From Watersipora subatra (lineage: Eukaryota; Bryozoa; Gymnolaemata; Cheilostomatida; Watersiporidae), in assembly GCF_963576615.1 (NCBI RefSeq), contig NC_088711.1, forward strand, positions 57,144,248-57,208,247: a stretch of DNA of 64,000 nucleotides, given 5' to 3'. Positions 1 to 12,500 of this stretch are shown piece after piece (within the stretch, counting starts at the first letter, position 1; each line of letters opens with the position of its first letter). The notes below the pieces were generated by a model. That model was not told where the DNA came from. It ran no database searches and saw nothing but the letters and a program-made list of their open reading frames with translations. The position numbers and the translations under genes were made by a program.

Positions 1-562
1 AAACAACAACATAGTTTTACTTTAAAAAGCGGATCTACCTGGTCGTCGTCTATCCTGTACGTAGGGGTCAAGGTTAGGATAAAAGATAACTTCTGACGGT
101 ACTCCAACTCGTGATATTTAGATTGGTAGACCGACACTGTAACACCTGCACCAATCCATTGCTTTTGTTTTTATGAACAATTGCGCAGCTATCCCACTTT
201 CCATTTTGTTGATACATCTAACGATCTATTACAACAAACTATAATGTCGCGAAAGTTATATATATATAACACTATACAGAAGGCGTTTTTCTTATGCTGA
301 TGACCATGACTAATGCTACTGATCAATATTGGGCAGACTTGATGCTAAAAGTATATAGGCCTATATATCCTGTCAAATCAAAGGGTTTCAAGCTTTCTCA
401 AAATTTGGTTCCTGCAGTAAAAAGATAATGGCATGTTTGTGCTTGTGAGAATGTCTATGGCTAAAATATTGTTGTAATGTTACACGCTGTAGCAGCTAAT
501 TGAAAGTACTGTATTTGTCTTACAGAGAGCGATAGTGAATTGTTTTCATTTGGTAAACATCA
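1..562. other. 5' flank of the TPR gene
   Basis: No gene could be supported here. A pyrimidine-rich stretch ending in AG at 524-525 could be the acceptor of a 5' UTR intron, placing a non-coding first exon of the TPR gene further upstream. No TATA box or CpG-rich promoter was recognised. On the minus strand, 50-110 has an open frame followed by a GT, but this is too short to call. Confidence 0.3.
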
Positions 563-3500
563 ATGCCTCGTAAGAGCAAGTCAAAAGAGCACCAATTAAC
601 GAAAACTGCTAAAAAAAACCAAGGTGAGTAGCATTTACTTCAGCAACGATGAGAATGCTGGAATATGTGAGAAATGCTTTCTCCACCAACTTGCACCTGT
701 TCCATAATTACGTCTAATTGAACGCCATGGCTTCAATTCTTCTTCTGCACTGCTGAACCAGTCGATATTAGCATCCAAACAATTTTTCTGTGGAGCAAAA
801 CTTTCACGTGCTGCATTTAGCACTAATGCAACGCGTAAAAGTTTTGCTCACAATAAACGTAACCTTTGGTCCAGAACTTGCGAACCGGTTTTTATATGCA
901 TGTCCCTGGAAGTATTAAGACCGCGTTAAACAAGCACCTACTATTAGCCTGAGATAGTAGTTATTGCTATGGCGTTCCTTTCCAATTTCCATCTACCATC
1001 GTAAATTTAAGCTGTTTTTTCATATATATGTAGGCTAATTCGAAGTAGAAAGACCGCGTTAAACAGAGAGCTACAACTAGCCTGAGACCGTTATTTATTA
1101 TTTATTATTGGTGTTGCTTTCAAAGTTTTAACGAAAAAAATTGAAAGCTTTTGAGTTGGACAATGAGAGAATTAAGTTCATTAAATTAACTGTTATTGAT
1201 ATAAACGATTCATTATTAATACGATTTTGTGTACACTTTTCTACTGATCAGTTGATAATATGGGTTTGGAAAGATCAAATAATGTCAAAGTGGCAGTCAA
1301 TTGGAAGTGGCGTTCAATTGGAGAATGGCGGTCTATTTTTCAACCCTTCTCTCATGGTGGTGGTGAATTGGAGGTGGCGTTCAATTAGAGGTTTTACGGT
1401 ATGTATTTAGTCTAGTTGATTCAAGCTGTGATACTTTTTTTTACTTTGGTGTGCAGGTACCAAAAGCACAGATGGTAATAATGTAAAGGGTGACTCAAAG
1501 TTCACAGTAGAAGATGTCCTTAAAAAGGTAAGGCCGTTTATCAAACTATAGAGTTTACTGTTGCTTAATAAATAAACTAGGCTGCTCCAGCAAACAAATA
1601 TTCTCTTTGGCAGTCATACTTCTTTTTTCCCTCTTTGCTCTATCTGCCATGAAGTTAAAATATGACTGGAAACTTAAAACATTCATAGGAAAGCTCATTC
1701 AACCTCGTTTGTTTTTTAGTATTTAGCTGGACATTTGTGGACTAGTTAACTAGCTTTGGAAATGAACAGTGGTGAAGGCTAGCATTACCTTCATTCTTGA
1801 GGAAAAGTGTGGACATCTTAACTGGTTTCACTGTCTGTCCTAGCTAACCGATTCTCAATTTACAGATGATAACATAGCTTAATCTTTTTAGAAATGCTCT
1901 TTAGGATAGTAAGACTCCCTTTGACCCCTTTTTTATTTTTTGACATTATTTGTAAATCATTGTTGTGAATGTGAGGCCACTCACCTAAAATTGCGAAGGA
2001 GGCTTTTAGTCATCTTATAATCTTACCATATCTAATCTTTGATGATCTCTTAACAGCAAAATAAAATTTTATGTAATTACGTATGTGACAAAAGTAACTT
2101 GCTCTATGATCATATAGATTTTCCTGACCAATAGTTTGTTTTGGAGTCAGTTATTGGAGTGTGTTTTTAGTTCAAAACATATGTATATTATATATTTAAC
2201 CTTATTAAGTGCTGTTCAGAGCAGCGAAGGCCAAGTCGTATAAAACGCCTGACCTTTGTACAGCAGGTTGGGTTCAACTCCCGGAAAAGTCACTGATGGT
2301 GAAGGGGATGGTAACCGACCTATGTTGCTTTCTCTACCATACTAACAATGCAGACTAGTCTAACTAACTGAAGCTAAATGAGAGAACAAACTAAGCACTG
2401 TTAATGATACCAAACACATATAAACCTAATTAAATATGTTACCAAGTTTTTGAAAGGTTACCGCAATATCTTAAAACTAACCCATCGGATTATACATAAA
2501 TAGACAGATTAATTCGGCCTTAAATCGAAATAAAAACTTGCCAAGCCTATTTTAATCAAAATTAAGACCGGCAAATGAAACGCCGATAAGGCGGTGCGAC
2601 AGAGAGTAGAACTATTAAGTCATGCGCATTTCACGAAAAAAAGCGTGCACATTTCACCAGTCTGTCACATTGTGTAATTGCCGAAGGTTTCTGTAATTAA
2701 CGTAGAAGTACTGAAAAGTTTGTTTCCTGTTTGCCTATTTCAAAGTAACTGACATTTTCGACACTTATGAGTACTCTGGTATTCCAACTGATGTCCAAAG
2801 CAGTGAAAGTAAAGGAAATGACGATGATATTTTTTCTAACGATTCTTATGAGATTATTACAATATTTAATAAGAATAATCATTCGATTTTATAAGATTTA
2901 ATTATAAGAATAATTATTCGATTTTATAAGATTTAATTATAAGAATAAGCATTCGAATTTACAAGATACAGACAAACATGGATAACTCGCCCACGGATAG
3001 CTCGAACACATGGTTAATTCGAACGGTTTCTTTGGTCCGTTCCCACGTAATGACAAATTGCTATAGATAAATCGAACTCAACACTGTTAACTCGAACTGT
3101 TTTTGCCCAACGGCTACCGAAACGGTCGTTATCGCTTTAGAAAATCACTTTATTCCAAGCCATAGAGGTAAACCTCAACTGTTCGTAATTCATAAGCGTC
3201 GTTATTACCACCATCGGCAAAATATTTTTGTCAACGACTTTTCTAAAGGTTTGGTGAAATTTGATTTATACCAAACATCCGCTTAGCGAACGCCCTTCGG
3301 AAGCGAGGTAAAGTGAGGTAATCTTTGCATAAACTTCAAGAAAAATCGGCAAAATTGATCGTGGGTAAACGCTCAAAAGAAAAAGATGTCTTTTCTTTTG
3401 AGCATTTCAACAACGATCAAGTTTTGCCAATGTAAATCTAAAAGATGTCCTGGCAATAACATCACCTCAAACAACGAACCAATCTCAAGTGATAGAAAAA

Positions 3501-6500
3501 TCTCTATACTTTTTGATAAAAACGTTTTAAACTTTACATTAGAAGCATTTAATTTGAAACAAGCCATTTGTGTTTTTGATTTGTATTATAGTTTGTATAT
3601 GTACATGTATCTACTAATAAATAAGTAAATACATGGACTTGTGACAGTGCTCTGATAACTTGAACGCTCTGATAATTCGAACACTTTCGCTCGGTCCCTT
3701 GAAGTTCGAGTTATCCATGTTTGACTGTATATAGTATTACAAGTATATAGTGACCGATGTTGGGCAATATGTTACTGTTATTATTTTTTCTAAATAGTTT
3801 TGCTAAATAGGTTTTCTAAAAATCTATATAAATATCACAGCTTCTTGATATTGTTAGCTAATACATTTTGAAATGTGAACAAAATTGTGCATTGAGTTTC
3901 TATTATTACTGTATTACTATATTAATAATATTGGTTATTCTAATAATATCAGTGCATTTTACTTCTAATATTGCATTTCTTCTATTGCGGGGGAGAGATA
4001 AACATATAATCTTAACCTTTCGTTATTGCTGTTTGTTGTACATAATAACACCCAGTACATTACAGCTACCATTGCAGTTATCCTATTGCAGTGCCATTTG
4101 ACTGCTAATATTGCATTTCTCAACTATCAGTACCCTTTTTTTTCCATTATCACTTTAGTCGTGGGCTGTATGACAGGGGAATTTCTAGTATTATTATTAC
4201 TCATATTATTTGCTATTCATTTAGTTAGTTTGTTGTCATTTGTTATCAATGGTCAAATATTAAAAAATTTTCCAATCATAACTTTCGGCTACCTTTAAAG
4301 TAAATTTGTCATATCTTCAGTGTGTGTTCGTGTACATCTCTTTTCTGTTCTAGCCATAAGTAAGAAAATCTCTTTATGCAATGATTGTTTTATTCATCGT
4401 GAGACCCAAGCAATCGCTTTGTGCCATTTGCCATGGCGAGAGCAAATGAATTTATTAAAAATTAAGTTATCGTTTTGTAGGCGCAAGACAGCATTGATGT
4501 CTACGATTATGATATGGCTCAGAGATATTGTCAGAAGGCATTGGAAATAGACAATGACAATATTAAAGTTTTAGAGCTTACAGGGCATGTGATGATGGAA
4601 GTAGGCAATTTGGAAGGTGCTAAACAAGTGAGTTAATACGTGAGGAGCTGGACAGAATAGGATTTCAAATAAAGAGTTTGAATAGGAAATGTATTGAGCC
4701 GATATAAAGGGATTGGATACCTACAAAAAGACCTGGAAAGAATTCAGTAATATGTTGTATATATATATTTATAAGAAATATTAAGAAGAAAGTAAACTTG
4801 TAGTAATTGCGCTACAAATTTGTAGTGCAATTACTAACAGTTTACTTTTTTCTTAATAGTTTATCAAATATTTCATACTCCACTAATTATCTTTTAGGTT
4901 TTTAGTGTATCTTTTTATATGCTTTTGCACCTGTTTTTAGTTACTATATATATTATATATATAATAACTAAAAGCATGTATATATAACTAACATGTATAT
5001 ATATTATATATATATATATACATGTATATATACATGTATATATATTTCTAGTTTGTGTATATATATGTATATACTAGCAGCTGCTGTGCTGCCCGGGTAT
5101 TAAAAATCAGCTTATAAACAATGAGAAGTAATGAGAGTTGTCCGTCACTTGCTATTAGCCTGGAACATTGCCAATGGAAAATGTCGGTAAGCTTGCTAAT
5201 AAGCGCTAGGCTTCTGATGACGGTACGCCATGACATTGCGTCAGCGTTGTCCAGCTACAGCTATTCTAATAATAGCTATAGCTGGACATATCAAAGGACA
5301 GACTTTCACATTTATATATAAGATATATGTAGTGAACTCAGTAATATGGTGTATATATGTAGTGCTATGGACGATCAGTTGAACTCGTTCCCGATGTTGG
5401 TCATCTCAAGTATCTTTACCTTGGTCAGCTCCTGGATGGCCAAGACTCAGTAAACTGTTTCAGGAAAGCGATTCAAGTCATGCTCAACTCCCTTGAGGCT
5501 CAGGTACACAATCTATTATCCTCCAGTTATGCTTAAAGTAGGTTCTCATGCACCAACCCTGAAGGTTAGACATTACCATTAACTTACCCTAAAGGATGGT
5601 ACAGCAGAACCGATACCATTAACTTACTATAAGGGATGGTACAATAAACCATTACCATCAACTTATTTGAAAGCCATTGCTTCAGTGACAAAATATATTT
5701 GCGTGAAAACAAAAGTGTTCTTGAAATGAAATACATTAGTTACCGTGTTCAATTCTTTAGGATCTCGGTAAACGATGAACTTACACAAAAGTTTAGAAGA
5801 TTTATTTTATCAGAAAGTATCGGTATTTTTCTATCATTTGCTACTGTTTTTGATGTTTGAGGTGATCTGACTGCCAGGATATTTTAAGGTTAAAATTTTC
5901 AAGCATAAAACTTGATCGCTTTAAAAAACACTCAGACAAAAAATATGTACCCAAATGACGCCACTAGTGGCTATCATCGCTATAGTTGATATTGGCTATT
6001 GCATTCAAGCTGCAGCATTATACGTCTCTATTTGATTGGTCTCTTTGCAACTATAGACATTATAATCGCACTTCCTCTTGAGGTGAGAGTTTTAACTGCG
6101 ATCAAGTTTTGTCGATTCTAATCTTGAAACATCCTGACAGTCAGATCAACTCAAACATCAAAAACAATCACAAGTGATAGAAAAATACTGATACTTTCTG
6201 ATAAAATTTACGAAGATTTTGTGTACGTTTATCTTTAAGCATGAGTATGTATAAAAGTTTCATCTATATCTGTACAGGAAAACAAACCCATAGAAGGAGC
6301 TAGTAATGAGTCCCCATTGTCAGTGGAGGCCACCTACAAGGATGTGTCTTCAGCATACCTGTCAATAGCTGAACTCTACATGACAGATCTGTGGTGAGGT
6401 GCACTTAATGCCTGGCTACTCGCTTACGAGTAGTGTAGATATTGGTTGTGGCTACACACACTGACACTGCTAACTGATGTGTGGCGTTGACTGATAGATT

Positions 6501-9500
6501 GGTCTATGAGAATTGGTCTATGTTATGTGAAGGCCATGACGTTTTTGCGGGATATCATTATTTTTCCAGTATCATCATAGTATTTGTTGAGTTATTTGCA
6601 TTGCTATACTTGGTCAAAAAACCGCTACATGTTGACAATGGCCACAGTCCAGTACCAAAATACTCTAAGATCATCCCATAAATTACTCTATAGGGAAAAG
6701 AGGATTTTAATACATTTAATTCTCAAAAAAATTATCTACACCATTTCATAAACAGTTCCAATATATGATTTGCTAGTTTATATATGCATTGGAGTGTGAA
6801 TAATTCGGACTTGGATAATTCGAGTTTCTGCTCAATTCAAACATTTTCTAAGTCCCAGTCCCGCTATATCACTTACCAGTGTAAATAGTCTGACTACCCT
6901 AGGACACTTACAGTGGTGTGCATAAACTTGGAATCACATTGTTTTGTTCACTCTATATCGAATGGATCTTCCATTTGCTTTCTATTTTCCCGCCAATTAT
7001 GATGCCATGCCAGATATTATACATCAATCTGATCAGCAGAAGATGTGCTTTCAAACAATGCATTGATTGATTTAACACAATCATTTCTGAGTGATTTATA
7101 TTAATCCTATTAAACAGATTAGTAATTTTATCTGGTCTTGTACGTAATCTGGTTATAACAGGTTAGCACAAACCTTCCCAGCTGAGAAAGTTTACTGCTT
7201 GTCAAATTTCAAAGAAAGTGAAATATCCTAAATCCCATCATGATGGCATTTCAGTTATGCAATTTGCTGACTGTTGCATATTTAAAGCAGGACACTTGAA
7301 GTCTTATTCATTCTCAGTTTAACTTTGAACTCAGTTTGACTTTGAACTTTACCATGCCTAAAGTGTTATCTACAGAGAGAAGAGCCATCATTCTGCACCT
7401 TCACAAACAGCAAAAGACCCAAAGACAGATAGCTGCGAAAGTTGGTTGTTCTCAGAAGGCAGTCTACACAGCAATCAAGACTTGGACCTCCAATGGCAGT
7501 CTTAAACCCACCTACTCTGCTGGACGACCCAGGAAGACGACTATTCGTGAAGATCGGTACCTGGTACGAAGATCCCTCGCTGACAGACATCTGAACAGTA
7601 CTCAACTTTGTAAGGAGATCAAGGACAACAGAGATATTGAGATTCACCCCAGTACAGTGCGAAGAAGACTGCTTGCAAATGGTTTGAAAGGCTGCAAGGC
7701 AAGGCGCAAGCCCTTAGTTTCTGAGAAACAGCGAAAGCGTCGTCTAGAGTGGGCTAAAGATAAACGGTTCTGGACAACAGCCCAATGGCAAAGGGTCTTG
7801 TTCAGTGATGAGTCAACATTTACCATCCAAAACCACTCTGGAAATTGTTATGTGAGGAGACGACCTGGAGAGGAGTACAGCCCGGCTTGTACGCTACCAA
7901 CCATCAAGCACCCTACTGGAGTCATGGTATGGGGTTGCATGACAGCTTTTGGTGTGGGAAGACTCTCCATTTGTGAAGGCATGATGAATGGAGACAAATA
8001 CATCAAGACCATGGAAGATGTCATGCTTCCAAGTGCTCGGAGCCTGTTCACCAGCAACGACCAACCCTGGTACTACCAGGATGACAATGCACCCTGCCAC
8101 CGTGCCAAGAGAGTCAAGGAGTGGATGACCAGAAGTAATGTGAGGGTAATAGACTGGCCAGCACAAAGCCCTGACCTGAATCCCATTGAAAATCTTTGGC
8201 AGCGTATTGGTGTGATAGTCAGCAAAGATAAACCAAAGACAAAACGGGAGCTCATAGAGAAGATTATTCATGCTTGGTATCACATCATCACTCCTGAAGA
8301 GCTCAGAAAGTTGGTAAACAACATGCCTCGACGGTGTCAGATGGTGATCAAGAACAAGGACTGGCCAATAAAATACTAATGCTCAGCTCAAGACACCTTA
8401 CCAGTCCTTCTGAAGACCAACAATAACCCAACGGCCCTTTTCAGGGCCACCAATTTGTATAAAAGAGTTTGTTTGTATCCTATTTTATCAATTTTCACTA
8501 ACAACATTCATAGCCTGCAATAAGTCTGCCTTTCGGTAGATCCACCCCAGCGATAAAAATCTGAGAATATTTTCGAATATTTGGCATCATCTTGTTCTTC
8601 AGAATTTTCCCTTTCAAATGATATATATATTGATGGGGTTGAGGCACTTAACTCCAAAGAATTTCTTAGACAACAGCATATAAACATACATATTTGAAGA
8701 TTTAACTGGTGATTCCAAGTTTATACACACCACTGTATGTATTCGCGGCATCTAACTTTCGCGTTTTCGCGGTGTCATCCTCTCGCCAAAGTTTCATGTG
8801 CGAAACTAAACTATCATAACAAACGAGCAAAAAAGCGAAACTAAATAGCTTTGTTCATTGATACTGTAGAATGGAATTTTATAACGACATTTATTTTAAC
8901 GTTTTTAACGACCACTATAGCATCGTTAAAATATAAACCAACAAAATAATTTGACTGTCAAAATTTATTACGTTATTATTTTGCAATTAATTATGATTAT
9001 TTTCCCATTAAGAATGATTTATAATGATAGGAATTTGATGTCAATGCACATGCATTAGTAGCGTTATCGTTTGCTGGGGCCATCAATCAATGCAGTGAGC
9101 ACCGTGTGTTGAAAGAAAATAAGACACACTGACACTCGCAGTACTACACAAGCAGCATGGCTCTGGAAAGGTTTGGATTCACCACTGACACCTCTTCAAT
9201 AACTTGTAATTTTTTGAGATTTGTTTTGTTTTAAGTGATGTGACTGACGAGACGTTTTTAAATTAAAATAGGCAAAACATGACCGCAGTAAAACGCTCAG
9301 AAAAAAGACATTTTTTTCTTTTGAGCGTTTTAACAAAGATCAATTTTGCGGATTTTATTTTAAGTTCATTCGGAGGCTTTTACGCTTTCGATGGGACATG
9401 GCCAAGCGAGTGTTTGATAAAACTTAATCTTCTGCAAACCTTTATAAAAGTCGTTAACAAAAATATTTTGCCTCTGATGATGATAATAATGCTGCCTAAG

Positions 9501-12500
9501 AACTACTAGAAGTTGATGTTTGTCTTTATGGCTTGGAATGAAGTGATATTCTACAGCGATAAAAACCGCGTCCATGGCCGTTGGGCAAATAACTTTTCGA
9601 ATAAATGATGTTGAGGTCGAGTTATCTGATGGAATTTATCATTGCGTTGGAACTGACCAAACAAATCCGTCTGAGTTGACCTTGTGTTTGAGATGAAATG
9701 TTACATTTTATCTGAGGGCGAGTTATCCGAGTTAGACTGTACTTACCGTAAAAAATTCCCAAAAAGTTGGGGTGGCTCAGCTGGCCAGCTGCCCCAGTGA
9801 AAACGGGCCTGTTGATAGTCCAAGAAACAAATGGCAGCAAGCGATCAAATTGCATTATCGACCTTGCCCACACCATTCTACCTGCGGTTCACAATTACAA
9901 ACTAGTCGCAAATTGAATTTTTTTTTATCGGTGAACTGAACCTGAGAAATCTAATTATGTTTATTCCACTGCATTTATTTTCACATCACTATATTTTCGC
10001 ACTCATCAGAGCTGCGAAATTAAGTTGCTTCGAAATTTTACTCTGAGCTACTCACGAAACTAAATACTAGCGAAATATAAGTGTCCTAGGGTAATTCAAA
10101 TCAACTTTGGCTAATTCAAATCAACTTTGGCTAATTCAAACTAAAAGATAGTAAGTGTGAAAATGAACAGAGCTGAGTAGATTCATATTAGTCGTAATCA
10201 TAGAATCAAGTGCAACTGTTGTGACATATATTCCTTGGTGATCGTGATTGATGCGTCGATTTAATAGGTAAAGCTCCAGATTGGCAGCTAACACACGACC
10301 TTGATAGAGCAAGTTGCGCCACTGGTAAAATTGTCTCTATTCTGTCAACTTGAATAAATTTGAAAAAGACTCGCGGAAAAAGATTATATGCTATGACTAT
10401 GCATCAAAGTTCAGCAATTGTGAACATTTATTTTGGATACAGAAGTGAACAATCAAAGGCTAATCACACAATCACAGTTTCACATCACAGTCACATCACA
10501 GTTTCACAGTCACATCACAGTCACATCACAGTCACATCACAGTCACATCACAGTCACATCACAGTCACATCACAGTCACATCACAGTCACATCACAGTCA
10601 CATCACAGTTTCAAGCTTTATTCAGAGCTTTTTCTACTTTTGCAAACTTGTCTTCAAAATTAAAACAATTACAAAACGAAAACTTACCAGAATAAGATGG
10701 ATATTATTGATGAAATTCAATGAGGAGTAAAACCAAGTGAGATAGCAAAAGGAAAAAAACTTTCTAAATCTACTGTATCAACGTAAATTAAGAACAAAGA
10801 TAAGATTATTTCTGCTAGTCAAGATTTTTCTTGACTTGAGCAATATCAGCAGATAACCGAAGTTGAAAATAACGTACAGCGTTAAGTTCCGAAACAAACT
10901 ATGAGAAAACAATTCACAAACTCTTCCGTTTAATAAGTCTGTGTCTGTAAATCTTTTGTACATGTACTGTACATTGAAATAAACATATATGATCAATAAA
11001 ATACATACCTACTTTATTAGTGATACCTGAATAGTGTTTCTATTCTTGAGTAAATCACTAACACTTGGATTAAAAACATAATATTCATTTTTACATGAAC
11101 AAGTATAGGATGCACTGAGAACTCACAGGTTTTAACAGACCATCAGTAGCACGTTATTTATCTAATGTAAATTACTATACATAGCACAGTTCTTATAGTT
11201 CAAACTCTGGTTTATTCAAACTAATTGACTTGGTCCCTCCGAGTTTGAATTATGCAGACTCCACTGTAGTTTTTTGTTTGTACGACTGACACAAGACAGA
11301 ATATCCTTGTCTATCATAAATTGATGTTTGTATGAAGCTCTGTGTTCATCATTATTTTAAGGCCAATCTTGGATGCAACTAATACGTGTTGAAAATGAGT
11401 AGAATTGAGTTGAGATCATTGTAATAAATTAGTCAATCACAGATGCAATGGCTTTATCTCTGTCAATGTAGATCAGTGTTCATCCTGAAACAACGCATCG
11501 ATAATAAGTTGTTGACGAGTCACCAATGCGTTGGCTACACAAAACACACATTTCATCGCTGTGTAGCAAAGCCTTTACACATGTTTTGTCTGTTATCAGT
11601 GTAAGCAATCTTACATCGCATTTTGCAGGCCTTCATTTTTTGCTCCCATACCTACAGAAATTTACCCATAGCATTTTTTTCAGTTCGAAGTATGTTTGTT
11701 CACTGTTACAGTGATGAGTCGGATGCAGAAGATGTTTGTGTTGCAAATATTAAAAAAGCCATAGAACACGATGAGACAAATCCTGAAGGATATCAGGTGC
11801 TAGCGGACTATCATCTGGTCAAAGGAGAGATAGAGGTGAGAAATAGATCAGCTTCGATGGCTAGCTCTGAACACTACATTTATTTGCCTACAGACGATCT
11901 GCTACAGCTAACTACATGAAATATAGAGATCTTTAAAATATTTGCGCTTAATCCTCAATGCTCAACGTGACTTCACTTGAAATTTGGATTTGTCTCACTA
12001 TTCTCATATACAGCTAAAGTCAAATTTAGGTAAGCACACTTATATCAAATCTGATCTGGAAACTAATTTTCTGTATAACATTAGCCATGTAAGATCGTTT
12101 TGTAAAGGTTTAATTACTACTAGGTTTATCTGTCAATGTTAAACTTAAGATGCTAACATGTCCTTGATGTACGTGTCCTTCATACACAAGCTGTATGAAG
12201 GACACGCACACTGTAGTTCCTATGCTCATTGTTCTGTTTTGAGTATAATTTTTCTCAGAGTTGAAAACAACTTGAATATGATAGCTTACATGTAGTTTAA
12301 AGAAAATGTCCAAGGATTTTTTTCGAGTCAACATCGATGCTATTTCTTTAGCTAATAATGTGACAACGTGTAAAGGTACGGCCACACGTAACGAATTGTT
12401 TGTTAAATCTGACCGTAATCACAAAATGAATGAATAATTTGTGACATGTGGCCGTACATTCAATGTACTTTATGTACATTCAACATTAAGTTATGTTGAA

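Larger units (their letters stand above)
6897..10091. mobile_element. TA-flanked element with CCCTAGGACACTTA terminal inverted repeats, interrupted by Tc1
   Basis: The left end CCCTAGGACACTTA (6897-6910) is the perfect inverse of TAAGTGTCCTAGGG (10078-10091), and TA lies outside both ends (6895-6896 and 10092-10093). Without the 1.8-kb Tc1 insertion it is about 1.37 kb. Subterminal regions are rich in TTTCGCG / CGCGAAA words on opposite strands. No transposase frame is visible, so it is non-autonomous. Confidence 0.75.
6787..11267. mobile_element. Outer inverted-repeat element (host of nested insertions)
   Basis: Left end near 6787-6830 reads 'ttggagtgtgaataattcgg'; the right end near 11240-11267 is its approximate inverse ('tgaattatgcagactccact'). 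Both carry several AATTC words and a GTCCC/GGGAC word inside. Everything between appears to be this element plus younger insertions. The ends match only in part, so the outer boundary is tentative. Confidence 0.45.

Noticed and set aside
50-110. Possible minus-strand exon of an upstream gene (open frame followed by GT)
   Set aside because: Too short and at the window edge; no recognisable protein family.
5375-5503. Acceptor at 5373-5374 (GATCAG) for TPR exon 4
   Set aside because: It breaks phase with exon 3; the acceptor at 5361-5362 keeps phase 0 and adds CYGRSV, a good TPR continuation.
7366-8283. Minus-strand frames of 60-129 codons
   Set aside because: They are shadows of the Tc1 transposase on the opposite strand.
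10360-10695. 111-codon frame with SHHSHITV repeats
   Set aside because: It is a translation of a 10-bp minisatellite.
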